Part shown: piece by piece, positions 15,530 through 24,727 of the stretch
Layout of the letters: the number at the start of each line of letters is the position of its first letter
Numbering within the stretch: the stretch's first letter is position 1
Source of the DNA: an uncultured Spartobacteria bacterium
Lineage (GTDB): Bacteria; Verrucomicrobiota; Verrucomicrobiia; Chthoniobacterales; Chthoniobacteraceae
Length of the DNA stretch: 64,000 nucleotides
Reading direction: 5' to 3'
Assembly: GCA_903919125.1 (NCBI GenBank)
Contig: CAIXGS010000038.1
Coordinates: forward strand, 54,315 to 118,314
Made by a program: the position numbers and the translations under genes
The notes under the pieces: model-generated
What the model saw: the letters and a program-made list of their open reading frames with translations, nothing else
Told to the model about the DNA's origin: nothing
Database searches by the model: none

Positions 15530-18028
15530 TCAGCGAACGAGTTGAAATTCAGGAAGGACAAACACGGCCCAAAGGAAGTCTTCGAGCATCTGGGGAGTTG
15601 GTTTCTCTCCAAGCATCTCGAGGGCGGCGGAACGTTCCTCTGGTAATGGCTTGCGGCAAAGTGACCTCAAATACAGCCAGTCCACGAGTTCACTTGCACT
15701 TGCAAACTTTTGAGACGCTACCTGTTTTGCTCCCGCGCTTAAGATCTCGTTCAGACGCGCTCCGGCAGAGAGATCGAGGGCTTCCAGCGTGCTCAAATCT
15801 TGGGGACGGTTGGTCACAATCTGGTCTCGGTTGGGACGCCCGAGGGTGCGCATGAGAAGATCTGCCTTGAGAAGAGAAGCACGGGCGGGAGGCGCGGGTT
15901 GGTTGGCCCATACCATTTCTCGGCGCAACTGACGGGTATCGAGTCCACTCATTGCCGGCTCCGCCGTAACACTAGCAGGACTCCAGACGCCGGCTTTGAA
16001 CTCAGGAGCCTTCGGTGCGAGCTTACCCTCCTTGAGCATGGCTTCTGTAAAACTAGAGCTCAGTTCCCAGGTTGCATCTGAAATAATCGTCTGCACTGCA
16101 TCGCCGTTCAGTCTCAAATCCAACGCAAGCAGGGCCATTTGAACCTCTGGTTTTCCTGGAGTAGTCGGCACCACCACCGTCAGCGTGTTTTCCCCTGCAA
16201 CGAACATCCCGTCGAATTTCACCTCACTGGTCTTTCCAAAACGCAAAAGATGCGGTGCCTTGACCTCGGTACCATTAATAAAGAGCCGTAGGTCCCCAGA
16301 GCCTGCGAGGATACCGGCCGCCCGTGTCGGCTTAGTCGGCAAAGAGACCACTTTTTTGAGCACGGTCACCCGCCCCTTGGGTTCTTTGCTCCCGGGCTCG
16401 GGAGTTGGAGCGGTCGCAGAAATCCATTGCGCGCTCCACTCCCTAGACTCCAAGAGCCCCAAAAGAGGCTCCCCTCTTCGAACTGGAGCGTCCCAGCCTT
16501 TCGGAGAAGTCCCGGTGATTTGCCACACGTTATCGATAAACTGCTCCGCCGTCATTCGTCTGGCTCGCGGTCCCCGGAAGACAAAGGGTGCGGTTGCGTC
16601 GTCTTTGACACGGGACACTGTTTCAGCTTGGTACGCTAGCGAAGTGGTAATCAGGCGCAGCGTGCTTTTGAGGTTGAACCCCTGATGGGCGAGATCCCAT
16701 CCCAGATAATCGAGGACTTCTTCGCTCCAAGGTTCGGTTCCCATGGCATCTACGGGATGCACCAAACCTCGCCCCAAAAGTGCCGCCCAGAATCGGTTCA
16801 CAATGGTGCGTGAAAACCAGCCATTATCAGGGTGGGTCATGAGATGGGCCAGTTGCTTGAGCCGTTCGGCACGTGGAGCTTCCGGATCAATTTGTCCGAG
16901 TTCCGGAAATGGCCAAGATGGGATGGCCATCTTTCCTGTGGCCTTTTCGCAACGCGCAATCTCGATAGGGTTTTCGGCATAAATCGCCGCAAGCCCGTAG
17001 GCATCGGTGAGCTTCCAATGGTCAACGAAACTGTCGTGACAGGATGCACACTTCATGTTGATCCCTAAAAAGGATTGCGAGATCGACTGTGAAAACTGGA
17101 CCTCCCGCGTCTGACTGGCGCTAACGGTACCGCGCCACGTGATCCCTTGTGCGAATCCTTCCGTCTCAGGAGAGGGATTCACGATTTCCCGAACCATTTG
17201 ATGGTAGGGCTGATTGGAGATCAAAGATTGATACAGCCAATTGGAGATTTGTTTCCGTCCGCCGGTTATAAATCCAGTGCCTCCATAATCGTTCCGGAGT
17301 AGATCATTCCAAAAGGTAAGCCAATGTTCCGCGTACTCGGTTCGCCGCTCGAGTAAGGCATCGATGAGGCGGGTGCGCTTGTCCGGAGTTTTATCGTTTA
17401 CGAACTCGTCGAGTGCCTGAGGCAAAGGCAGCACACCTAGGAGATCCAAATGAATTCTACGAGCAAAGCTAGTGTCGTCTGCGAGCTTTGGCGGAGGAAC
17501 TCCGTGTTTCGTATAATAAGCGGAAAGAAGTCGGTCGAGGGGATGCTCGAGTCCGGGGCTGACTGGCGGGAGCACTGGCAGTCGCGGCTTAACCGGGGCC
17601 TGGTAGGTGGCTTTTTGAAAGACGAATCCCGCCTCCCAAGGTGTCCCAGCCAAGACCCAGCGGCGCAGAAGCTCCAATTGAGCGGGCGTCGGCCTGGCCC
17701 GGTCCTTGGCGGGAGGGGGCATCATTTTGTCCGGGTCGGCACTAAAAAGGGCTTCGAGGAGAACGCTTTTATGGGGAGCCGAGGGATCCAGAACCTTTCC
17801 GTTTTCGCTCCCCGCCAGAAAGGAGGCACTGGTATTCATGGAAAAAGCCCCCTTCTTTTTGTCGCCCATGTGGCATCCGCCGCAGTGTTCCTTTAAGACA
17901 GGGGCGATTTGGTGGACGAAATCCAGTGGAAGGTCGCGATCAGGGGCCGCCTGTAGGGAGAGCCCAGCGGCGGCGGGAAGGAGGCAGAAGAGAGAGGATT
18001 TGGTGACCGTCCGAATCAGAGGGATCAT
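15530..18028 (-). CDS. DUF1549/DUF1553 planctomycete-type cytochrome protein
   Basis: An 832-residue exported protein. The ATG at 18028 (MIPLIRTVTKSSLFCLLPAAAG) gives a clean signal peptide; upstream starts add 33 residues without support. A c-type heme motif EHCGGCH lies near residue 50, then the DUF1549 domain (RRIHLDLLGVLP, with a second CASCH motif in NMKCASCHDSF), a galactose-binding-like jelly-roll insert (about 580-700; LRLFINGTEV) and the DUF1553 domain (NRFWAALLGRGLVHP, ARRMTAEQFIDNVWQ). It leads the two-gene unit with DUF1501. Periplasmic electron transfer coupled to glycan attack is a common suggestion but unproven. Confidence 0.9.
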   Translation of the reverse strand: MIPLIRTVTKSSLFCLLPAAAGLSLQAAPDRDLPLDFVHQIAPVLKEHCGGCHMGDKKKGAFSMNTSASFLAGSENGKVLDPSAPHKSVLLEALFSADPDKMMPPPAKDRARPTPAQLELLRRWVLAGTPWEAGFVFQKATYQAPVKPRLPVLPPVSPGLEHPLDRLLSAYYTKHGVPPPKLADDTSFARRIHLDLLGVLPLPQALDEFVNDKTPDKRTRLIDALLERRTEYAEHWLTFWNDLLRNDYGGTGFITGGRKQISNWLYQSLISNQPYHQMVREIVNPSPETEGFAQGITWRGTVSASQTREVQFSQSISQSFLGINMKCASCHDSFVDHWKLTDAYGLAAIYAENPIEIARCEKATGKMAIPSWPFPELGQIDPEAPRAERLKQLAHLMTHPDNGWFSRTIVNRFWAALLGRGLVHPVDAMGTEPWSEEVLDYLGWDLAHQGFNLKSTLRLITTSLAYQAETVSRVKDDATAPFVFRGPRARRMTAEQFIDNVWQITGTSPKGWDAPVRRGEPLLGLLESREWSAQWISATAPTPEPGSKEPKGRVTVLKKVVSLPTKPTRAAGILAGSGDLRLFINGTEVKAPHLLRFGKTSEVKFDGMFVAGENTLTVVVPTTPGKPEVQMALLALDLRLNGDAVQTIISDATWELSSSFTEAMLKEGKLAPKAPEFKAGVWSPASVTAEPAMSGLDTRQLRREMVWANQPAPPARASLLKADLLMRTLGRPNRDQIVTNRPQDLSTLEALDLSAGARLNEILSAGAKQVASQKFASASELVDWLYLRSLCRKPLPEERSAALEMLGEKPTPQMLEDFLWAVFVLPEFQLVR

Positions 18029-18474
18029 GGGGAGAGAAATGACTCCTAGAAAGAATCCACTACGGGGCGCAAACTTAAAAGGATAGATGACAGGGCTCAT
18101 ACTTCTCACCGCCAGATGCTCCCTCACTCAACGAGTGACCCCGGCTCTTCTGGCTCCTCATCATGTTTGTCTCTAAGAAAATGAACACTGCCCCCCAAGA
18201 TCTCCCCTTCGCATCGAAGGGCGCGGAGCCGGCGGACAATTTGTCTACATGGCACCGGAGATCGAGTTAGTCACGGTAATCACCGCCCACAACCAAGGAA
18301 TGGGGGACACGTTGAAGACACTCCCGGCACGCATCATTACAGCGTTTGAATCCCACTAATTTTCCTGAATCGGCTGCCCTCAGTGATTGAATATTACGGC
18401 AAAACATCCCAGATTATCACGCACAAACGCTCGTAGCAGTGCTCCGCTGCGGCGTCCAAAAAGCATCAGCTTCC
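18029..18474. other. Intergenic region with an unassigned 7-bp hairpin
   Basis: This gap between divergent genes holds a perfect hairpin CCCTTCG-CAT-CGAAGGG (18205-18221) followed by a GC-rich run, without a T tract. A 36-codon frame from the ATG at 18249 shows no recognisable homology. Promoters for both flanking genes should lie here, but no convincing -35/-10 pair could be chosen. Confidence 0.4.
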
Positions 18475-19542
18475 ATGTCCAAGCCCGCCCTCAAAAAAAT
18501 GTCTTCCCAAAACTTGCCCTCAGAAATTTGGGCTCAGTTGTATGCGGCTGCGGATACGATGTTCGCCCTCGAACCGTGGGAGAGCATCCCTCCGGATATT
18601 CTTTTGAAAGTCGCGCATCCCGTCACGAATGAGCCGGTTTACGGCTCTATATTGGGATCGATGGGTGAGATTTTTGGAGTGTCGATTCAGTACGGAAAGT
18701 GGGCGGAATATTCTCTAATGAGGGCTTTTGGTGAGGAGGATGAGGAATTGCTCATTGAAAATGCACATCGGATTTCATCGCTCAAAATTGAATTTGTAAG
18801 AAAGAGCGAGCTGTCCAGCGCGAACAAGGAGAGGTTAAAAGCATTGGCCTACAAACCGAAGCACGGCTCCAAGGGAGCCTGTTGGCCAACCATCGAGGTG
18901 ATGAAGGAAGGTTCTGTTCCGTGCCCGCCGGATGCGACTGACGCAGCGCTGATCCTGAAAGTCTTACCTTGCTTCAACTCGATGGTTCAAGCGATGGACC
19001 AGCATGCGAACGGGGATCCCGATCTAATTCCTGAGGGGATAGCGGTCTGGCCTGATGGGCGCACTGCGGAGAGTTCCGTGGCGTGGGATGAAATAGGATG
19101 GAAACCGTTTAAATCCGTCCCAGAACCTGCCTGTGAGGAGTTTCAGTTGGACGAAGTCACGGCTGCGCGACTGCGGGAACTGCCCCAAGTGAATGAACAA
19201 CTTGAACTGGACGCCTTTGCCGGACTGGCGTCTGTTGAAGAAGGCCCCCGTCCATTTTTCATGAAATTGGGCATCGCGATAGATTCAAGAACACAAATGG
19301 TTGTAGGCCTCGAACTCGGAACCAGTGGGACGGATTTGTTGGAGAGAATAGCGGGCCGCTTATTGGTTCAGGTCGTTTCTAATTTGAAAGCACGTCCTAA
19401 GCGCATCATGTTCTGTCAAAAGAGTCTTTTGCAGGCACTGGGGACGGTGGCGGATAATTTGGGTATCGAACTGCGACACCAAGAGCGACTGCCAGCGCTT
19501 GAGAAGGCTCGCGCATCAATGCCTGAGCATTTTGGGGTTTGA
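18475..19542 (+). CDS. DUF7309/DUF6930-like protein of unknown function
   Basis: A 355-residue cytoplasmic protein, start chosen at the ATG at 18475 (MSKPALKKM). The N-terminal part (WAQLYAAADTMFALEPWESI, then GEIFGVSIQYG) looks like the domain I know as DUF7309, and the C-terminal part (ERIAGRLLVQVVSNLKARPKRI...) like DUF6930; both are of unknown function and often found together. No catalytic motif or membrane segment is seen. It stands alone between a DUF1549/DUF1501 pair and a transposase scar. The domain assignment is from memory of the pattern and should be treated with caution. Confidence 0.6.
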   Translation: MSKPALKKMSSQNLPSEIWAQLYAAADTMFALEPWESIPPDILLKVAHPVTNEPVYGSILGSMGEIFGVSIQYGKWAEYSLMRAFGEEDEELLIENAHRISSLKIEFVRKSELSSANKERLKALAYKPKHGSKGACWPTIEVMKEGSVPCPPDATDAALILKVLPCFNSMVQAMDQHANGDPDLIPEGIAVWPDGRTAESSVAWDEIGWKPFKSVPEPACEEFQLDEVTAARLRELPQVNEQLELDAFAGLASVEEGPRPFFMKLGIAIDSRTQMVVGLELGTSGTDLLERIAGRLLVQVVSNLKARPKRIMFCQKSLLQALGTVADNLGIELRHQERLPALEKARASMPEHFGV

Positions 19543-19610
19543 AGTTCTTTAACCCGAGTTTTCCAGTTCAAAAAGTCGTTTCCCTCATTTCAAACGACTT
19601 GCGAAAAATA

Positions 19611-19984
19611 TCAGCCGTTTTTCTCCACTACATTCTGCACCGTTTTTGAGCGGCTTGGCAGACGAAGCCCCAAGTGGGACAGCAGCACAGCCACGTCTTC
19701 CTCCGGTTTCGCGACCGTCCGCAGGCGCACCTTTACCTCCACATCCCCGCGCTTTACGGGCACCACTACATCCATCGATTTGATCTTTCCGAAGGCGTTA
19801 ACCAACTTGCGCGCATTACTCCCAAGCCCCTTGCCAAGCATCCAAATTTCTAAAGATCGCCACAGCGCCAGACTCAAAAAGCACACCAGTAAGTGCGCTT
19901 CCACGCGCTCCGTTTTCCGGTGATAAAGGAGCCGCAGACCGCTGTCGCTTTTCTCCGTCCGGAAGGCGGCCTCCGCCTGGGTGA
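19611..19984 (-). pseudogene. Transposase C-terminal remnant (IS4/IS1634-like), cut by a dispersed repeat
   Basis: In one frame the minus strand reads QAEAAFRTEKSDSGLRLLYHRKTERVEAHLLVCFLSLALW, which matches the end of IS1634/IS4-family DDE transposases (the E of AEAAFR being the likely third acidic residue). The frame stops at 19611, after a basic tail. Homology ends abruptly near 19981, where a 145-bp dispersed palindromic repeat begins, so the upstream 5' part is missing. It is an inactive insertion sequence fragment and the only sign of a transposon in the window. Confidence 0.75.
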
Positions 19985-20126
19985 TACCAAATCTTGAAGA
20001 AAACTGGTTCTTCTCTCCCGGGAACGCGGAGCCCTAGCTCCGCTTTGACGCCCCAAAAGTTCGGACAGGCATTGCGGAGCTGGGGCTCCGCGCTCCCAGG
20101 TGCTGAGGTCTCTTGAATCATCCAGA
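19982..20126. repeat. REPIN/MITE-like dispersed repeat, copy 1
   Basis: This stretch matches 63856-64000 at 144 of 145 positions. Its core is a large inverted repeat: 20020-20043 (GGGAACGCGGAGCCCTAGCTCCGC) pairs with 20074-20097 with two mismatches across a 30-base loop. Each arm also contains its own smaller palindrome GCGGAGC...GCTCCGC, like two REP units in inverted order. The outer ends may be TGATACCA at 19982 and TGGTATGA at 20140-20147, giving an element of about 166 bp, but the right end cannot be confirmed as copy 2 runs off the window. Confidence 0.88.
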
Positions 20127-20252
20127 AAACTTAAATAGGTGGTATGAGTCGCATGTACCAACGCCACAGTTTCGCGGGGTCTGTTTCCGTACAGTTCGTA
20201 CGCAGTAGATCCTCCCCGTAGACCCGCTTTCCCCGGTGAAAGTTCGGGAAAG

Positions 20253-20324
20253 TGCCAAGGGGGAGACTTGAACTCCCGACCAAGGGCTTATGAGTCCCCT
20301 GCTCTACCTCTGAGCTACCCTGGC
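20253..20324 (-). tRNA. tRNA-Met (CAU)
   Basis: A 72-base cloverleaf on the minus strand. The acceptor arm is GCCAGGG pairing with CCTTGGC (one G-U), followed by discriminator A; no CCA is encoded. The D arm TAGCTCAGAGGTAGAGC and the T arm GGGAGTTCAAGTCTCCC are standard. The anticodon loop is CTCATAA, so the anticodon is CAU. The first pair is G-C, so this is not the initiator tRNA; elongator Met is most likely and an isoleucine tRNA with lysidine is the alternative. There is an A-G mismatch at the base of the loop. Its 3' end faces the accessory left part of the window. Confidence 0.9.
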
Positions 20325-20451
20325 GAATGCGCGGAGGGTGAATGTGCAACGTCTGCCGTTGCCATTGCAAGCAGAGAAATAAAAGTGCAAGCTACGTTTT
20401 TGAAAGAAATATTAGCTGGAGCATCCCATCTTTCCTTCACACTACCCCACA

Positions 20452-21594
20452 ATGAAAATTGCCCTCGTCCATTTTACGGCCCCGCCAGTGCATGGCGGGG
20501 TTGAACGTGTTGTTGACGAACAGATCCGGACCTTCCGGGCAGCGGGCCACAACGTCACGCTCGCTTGTTTCGAAGGCGGGACCGAATCTAAGGCGGACTC
20601 GCATATCCCCTTAGACCGGAACGCTTCCCGCACTGAACTGACCACCTACTTGTGCAGCGCACTTAGCGGGGTGGATTGCGTTTTGATGCACAATGTGGGA
20701 ACGATGCCCTTCGCCCCTGAGCTCACAGCGGCGCTACAGCAGTTGCCAACCCTTCTCCCCGAGACGCGCTGGATTTGTTGGGTCCACGACTTGGCTGCGA
20801 CAAATCCGGACTACGCCGCTGCAATGGAAGGAGAAAATGGTGAACTTTTTAAAAAAGCCTGCTCCGGATGGGAGTACGTTGCCGTCTCCGCTTACCCCCA
20901 GAGGCAGGTGGAGGAGTTCCTGCATGTCGCCTGCGATGTGATTCCAAACGGAGTGGACCCCGCCAGAACGCTTGAGCTCAGCCCGGAAGTAGCCTCCTTA
21001 GCGGAATCCCGCGGGTGGTGGGACGCAGACTTGGTGCTCATGAACCCCGCCCGTTTGCTGCCTCGCAAAACCGTCGAAATTGGCATTCAGGTCGCGCGCG
21101 CGGCTGATTCCATGGGGTTCCGTATGCAATATATCGTCACAGGGGCGAGCGACATGCACAACGGTGGGCAGGGAGTTTACATCAAGCACTTAAACCAGTT
21201 GCGTGAGACTTTGGGCGTCAAACACATGGTGCACTTTCTTTCAGAATCCATGGAGGTTGGTTCGCAACAGCTTTGCGATATTTACAAAGTGGCCGATGCG
21301 GTGTTTTTGCCCGGTTCTAGGGAAGGCTTCGGGCTGCCGGTTTTAGAGGCGGGTGTTTTTGGAAAACCCGTATTCTGTCCTGACGTGCAGCCATTGAGCT
21401 GCCTGCCAGGGGCCATCACCTACCCTGCGGATATGACGGTTCCAGACTTGTCGCGCTGGTTCATAAGCCAAATTAAGGCCCAGCAAACGATTATCGCACG
21501 AAGAAAAATCCTCAGAGAATACCGATGGCAATCCATTTACCAAAATCACCTTGCCCCCCTCTTGAGTCGGGCTCACGCAACGAACCCGAGTTAA
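20452..21594 (+). CDS. GT4-family glycosyltransferase
   Basis: A 380-residue GT-B glycosyltransferase. The N-terminal domain starts MKIALVHFTAPPVHGGVERVV with the usual GGVER loop, and the C-terminal nucleotide-sugar site includes NPARLLPRKTVEIG (about 198) and SREGFGLPVLEA (about 286), with the EX7E-like acidic residues of the GT4 family. It therefore transfers a sugar from a nucleotide donor with retention. It overlaps the annotated start of glgB by 70 bases, so the two genes are likely co-transcribed; a role in glycogen or other alpha-glucan synthesis is possible, but cell-surface glycans are not excluded. Confidence 0.88.
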   Translation: MKIALVHFTAPPVHGGVERVVDEQIRTFRAAGHNVTLACFEGGTESKADSHIPLDRNASRTELTTYLCSALSGVDCVLMHNVGTMPFAPELTAALQQLPTLLPETRWICWVHDLAATNPDYAAAMEGENGELFKKACSGWEYVAVSAYPQRQVEEFLHVACDVIPNGVDPARTLELSPEVASLAESRGWWDADLVLMNPARLLPRKTVEIGIQVARAADSMGFRMQYIVTGASDMHNGGQGVYIKHLNQLRETLGVKHMVHFLSESMEVGSQQLCDIYKVADAVFLPGSREGFGLPVLEAGVFGKPVFCPDVQPLSCLPGAITYPADMTVPDLSRWFISQIKAQQTIIARRKILREYRWQSIYQNHLAPLLSRAHATNPS

Positions 21595-23876
21595 AATTCT
21601 TGGCCCCAGAGCATTCCACTCTGAGCCACGAAGCCGTTGACGCACTGTGGCAGGCTCGCCACGGAGATCCCTTTTCAGTTTTAGGCGTTCATGCCTGGGA
21701 TGGACACAAGGTGGTGCGCGTTTTTCGGCCAGACGCGAATGAAATAAAGATAACGCTAAAATCCCTTCAGGAAGGTTATCTGGGCGAGCGCTCCTTCGCT
21801 ATGAGCTGCACCCGCGAAGGAATCTTTGAGGTGCTCTTGGAGGACGCTCCCGCACATTTTTCTTATGCGTTGGAAATTACCCCAAAATCTGGCGGTACAA
21901 TTCATACCGCTGATCCTTACAGTTTTCCTCGGTTGCTGAGTGGGTTTGACGCCCATCTTTTTTCGGAAGGTCAGCATTGGAAATTGTACGATCGTCTCGG
22001 GGCGCACTGCGAGATTATCGAGGGCGTTCGTGGATGCGTTTTTCGCGTTTGGGCGCCCAATGCGCGGCGCATCTCGGTTGTCGGCGACTTCAACGGTTGG
22101 GACGGGCGCACGCATCCCATGCGCAAACTTTTAGAATGTGGTGTATGGGAACTATTTATCCCAGAGGTTGGCGTAGGAGCCCACTACAAGTTTGAACTAC
22201 TCAATACGTGGGGGCACGTGGTTCTAAAAAGCGATCCGTTCGCATTTTTCTCTCAGAACGGTTTGCAAACCGCCTCTCTGGTCTTTGGTTTGGATCAGTT
22301 CCGTTGGTCGGACGAATTATGGATGGCCGAGCGTCGTCAAAAGGAATGGCACCGCGCGCCAGTATCTATTTATGAGGTGCACCTAGGTTCTTGGCGGCGG
22401 AATGTCGAGGAAGGCGGGCGGGCCCTCACCTATCGTGAGTTGGCGCACACACTGATTCCCTACGTCAAAGAAATGGGGTACACACATTTGGAGCTCCTTC
22501 CCGTCGCAGAGCACCCGTTTGAAGGGTCTTGGGGGTATCAGGTTACGGGATTCTTTGCGCCGACGAGCCGACATGGCAATCCAGACGACTTCCGTTATTT
22601 CGTCAATGTCGCGCATCAAGAGGGAATCGGGATCATTTTGGACTGGGTACCCGGCCATTTTCCAAAGGACATGCACGGACTGGCGGCCTTCGACGGCACT
22701 CGCTTGTACGAGCACGCAGATCCTCGGCAAGGCGAGCATTGCGATTGGGGAACGCTCATTTTCAATTACGGACGCAACGAGGTGCGGAACTTCCTAATTT
22801 CGAACGCATTATTTTGGTTAGAGGAATACCACATCGACGGTCTGCGAGTGGATGCGGTCGCCTCGATGTTGTATCTCGACTATTCAAGAAAGGCGCACGA
22901 GTGGGTCCCAAACGTCCATGGGGGTCGGGAGAATCTGGAGGCGATCTACTTCTTAAAACGCTTCAACGAAGTGTGTTATCAACGCTTCCCCGGTATCATG
23001 ACCATTGCCGAAGAATCCACTGCATGGCCGGGAGTCTCGAGGCCGTCGTATCTCGGCGGGCTAGGCTTTGGGTTCAAGTGGAACATGGGATGGATGCATG
23101 ACTTCCTGAAGTACATGAGTCGCTCGCCTGTGCACCGCCGGTATCATCAGGGAGAAATCACCTTCTCGCTTTTGTACGCCTTCCACGAACATTTCATGCT
23201 GGTTTTCAGTCATGACGAAGTGGTGCACGGCAAAGGGTCGATGCTCACCAAAATGCCGGGGGATCCGTGGCAGAAGTTTGCGAATTTGCGGATGCTTTAC
23301 GCGTGGATGTACGCGCATCCGGGCAAGAAGTTGCTCTTTATGGGGTCGGAATTTGGGCAATGGTCCGAGTGGAACCACAACAGCAGTCTGGACTGGCATT
23401 TGTTGGGCTCGCCGATGCACGACGGTCTCCGGCGGCTTGTTCAGCACCTGAATTGGCTCTACCAGAACGAACCGGCCCTTTACGAACTAGACGACTCCTA
23501 CGCAGGCTTCGATTGGATAGACTTCCACGACGCGGATCAGTCGGTGCTGGCCTTTCAGCGCATGAGCGCTGGGGGTGACGTGCTTGTCTTTGTGGTGAAT
23601 GCGACTCCTGTTTTGCGTGCTAATTATCGTATAGGCATCTCTGAACCAGGCTTTTATCAGGAAATTTTGAACACCGATGCGGAGACGTACGGTGGTTCAA
23701 ATAAGGGCAATTATGGGGGCGCCTGGGCGCAGGAGCAGCCTTGGCAGGGTAAATCGCATTCGCTGTTGTTACAATTACCACCGCTAGCCGTAATTGGGTT
23801 TCGATGGAGTCGCCCGGTCTCTGAACTTCCGACGCTTGAAATTTCGAGTAAAGAAACGCTGGGGCGCCCTCAGTAA
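21525..23876 (+). CDS. glgB: 1,4-alpha-glucan branching enzyme
   Basis: A 783-residue GH13 enzyme that moves a cut alpha-1,4 chain to an alpha-1,6 position, making glycogen branches. Domains: N-terminal glycogen-branching region with an early immunoglobulin-like segment, CBM48 (about 165-250; RVWAPNARRISVVGDFNGWD), then the (beta/alpha)8 barrel with HLELLPVAEHPF, the nucleophile Asp in RVDAV (about 442), the acid Glu in IAEES (about 494) and FSHDEVVHGKGSM (about 562). The length fits the family. With the ATG at 21525 the gene overlaps its neighbour by 70 bases; a TTG at about 21600 would remove the overlap. Confidence 0.96.
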   Translation: MAIHLPKSPCPPLESGSRNEPELKFLAPEHSTLSHEAVDALWQARHGDPFSVLGVHAWDGHKVVRVFRPDANEIKITLKSLQEGYLGERSFAMSCTREGIFEVLLEDAPAHFSYALEITPKSGGTIHTADPYSFPRLLSGFDAHLFSEGQHWKLYDRLGAHCEIIEGVRGCVFRVWAPNARRISVVGDFNGWDGRTHPMRKLLECGVWELFIPEVGVGAHYKFELLNTWGHVVLKSDPFAFFSQNGLQTASLVFGLDQFRWSDELWMAERRQKEWHRAPVSIYEVHLGSWRRNVEEGGRALTYRELAHTLIPYVKEMGYTHLELLPVAEHPFEGSWGYQVTGFFAPTSRHGNPDDFRYFVNVAHQEGIGIILDWVPGHFPKDMHGLAAFDGTRLYEHADPRQGEHCDWGTLIFNYGRNEVRNFLISNALFWLEEYHIDGLRVDAVASMLYLDYSRKAHEWVPNVHGGRENLEAIYFLKRFNEVCYQRFPGIMTIAEESTAWPGVSRPSYLGGLGFGFKWNMGWMHDFLKYMSRSPVHRRYHQGEITFSLLYAFHEHFMLVFSHDEVVHGKGSMLTKMPGDPWQKFANLRMLYAWMYAHPGKKLLFMGSEFGQWSEWNHNSSLDWHLLGSPMHDGLRRLVQHLNWLYQNEPALYELDDSYAGFDWIDFHDADQSVLAFQRMSAGGDVLVFVVNATPVLRANYRIGISEPGFYQEILNTDAETYGGSNKGNYGGAWAQEQPWQGKSHSLLLQLPPLAVIGFRWSRPVSELPTLEISSKETLGRPQ

Positions 23877-23993
23877 CACGCTTAGAAAGAGTCGGCTAAT
23901 TGCTGACATGAGCGGCAGTGAGGGGATGCGATTGAATTTGCAAACCCCCCGTCATTTTCTTAGTATAAAAACAATCCCTAGAAAACTCCCTCT

Positions 23994-24632
23994 ATGAAAA
24001 GACACTCATCTCTACGCGCCGGCTTTACACTCATTGAACTTCTGGTGGTTATCACCATCATCGGAATTTTGGCTACGTTGGCACCCTCCGCCATCAACGG
24101 CGTATTGACCAACGCCAACCAGGCTAAAGCGCTCAATGGCGCCCGAAATGTGGCCATGGCGCTCAAGCTTTACGCCAGCGATCACGACGGGCTCTTCCCA
24201 ACCGGTTCCTCGGCAACTGACGCGTTCGGAAAGCTTTTGCCTGCCGACGCGGCATCCTCTGGTTATATTAAGGATAAGAAGTCCTTCATGGTAAAAGGCT
24301 CCGCCTACACTCCTACGCCCGCCGCCGACGCCAAAAGCGACCCCACAAAGCTCGGCGAAAAGGAAAATCATTGGGCCTACATCTCGGGCTTAAACAGCGA
24401 CGGCTCCGATACGTGGCCTCTTCTCTTCGACGGTTCTGAAGATGGAACTTACGTCGCGAAGAAGACAGAGAAGGGCGGCGTTTGGGAGGGTAAAAGCGCT
24501 ATTGTGGTGCGTATCAGTGGTGCAGCTGGAAAAGAAACTTTGAAGGAAATGAAGTTGCAGACTGAGACCAGCAACGACCTCAATCCATCAGGTGACTGGC
24601 TCAAAGGCGGCACCTACGCAAAGCCTCAGTAA
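23994..24632 (+). CDS. Prepilin-type secreted protein (pseudopilin-like)
   Basis: A 212-residue protein with a type IV prepilin leader, MKRHSSLRAG, cut before FTLIELLVV (prepilin peptidase site at G10/F11; Glu at +5 of the mature protein) and followed by a hydrophobic helix to about residue 37. The soluble part resembles the small globular head of verrucomicrobial type II secretion pseudopilins (LKLYASDHDGLFP is typical) and has no cysteines. It is probably one of many such proteins in this phylum and is processed by PilD elsewhere. A clear intrinsic terminator follows. Confidence 0.88.
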   Translation: MKRHSSLRAGFTLIELLVVITIIGILATLAPSAINGVLTNANQAKALNGARNVAMALKLYASDHDGLFPTGSSATDAFGKLLPADAASSGYIKDKKSFMVKGSAYTPTPAADAKSDPTKLGEKENHWAYISGLNSDGSDTWPLLFDGSEDGTYVAKKTEKGGVWEGKSAIVVRISGAAGKETLKEMKLQTETSNDLNPSGDWLKGGTYAKPQ

Positions 24633-24677
24633 GCGGCGCATTTCGGTTCTCCTCGATAGAGAACACTTCATTTAAAG

Positions 24678-24708
24678 AAAGGGCCCCGGTTTACTGGGGC
24701 CCTTTTTT
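24678..24708 (+). terminator. Intrinsic terminator after the prepilin gene
   Basis: AAAGGGCCCC, a short loop, then GGGGCCCTTT and six or more T residues form a strong GC stem and U tract, 45 bases after the stop codon of the prepilin-like gene. Confidence 0.9.
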
Positions 24709-24727
24709 GTGTGCTTTTTTGGGTTGA

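Noticed and set aside
18249..18359. A 36-codon frame in the intergenic region before the DUF7309-like gene
   Set aside because: No ribosome site, no homology and too short to support a gene call.
20452..23876. Full glycogen synthesis operon
   Set aside because: Only a GT4 glycosyltransferase and glgB are present; glgA, glgC and glgP are not visible, so the operon was not called.
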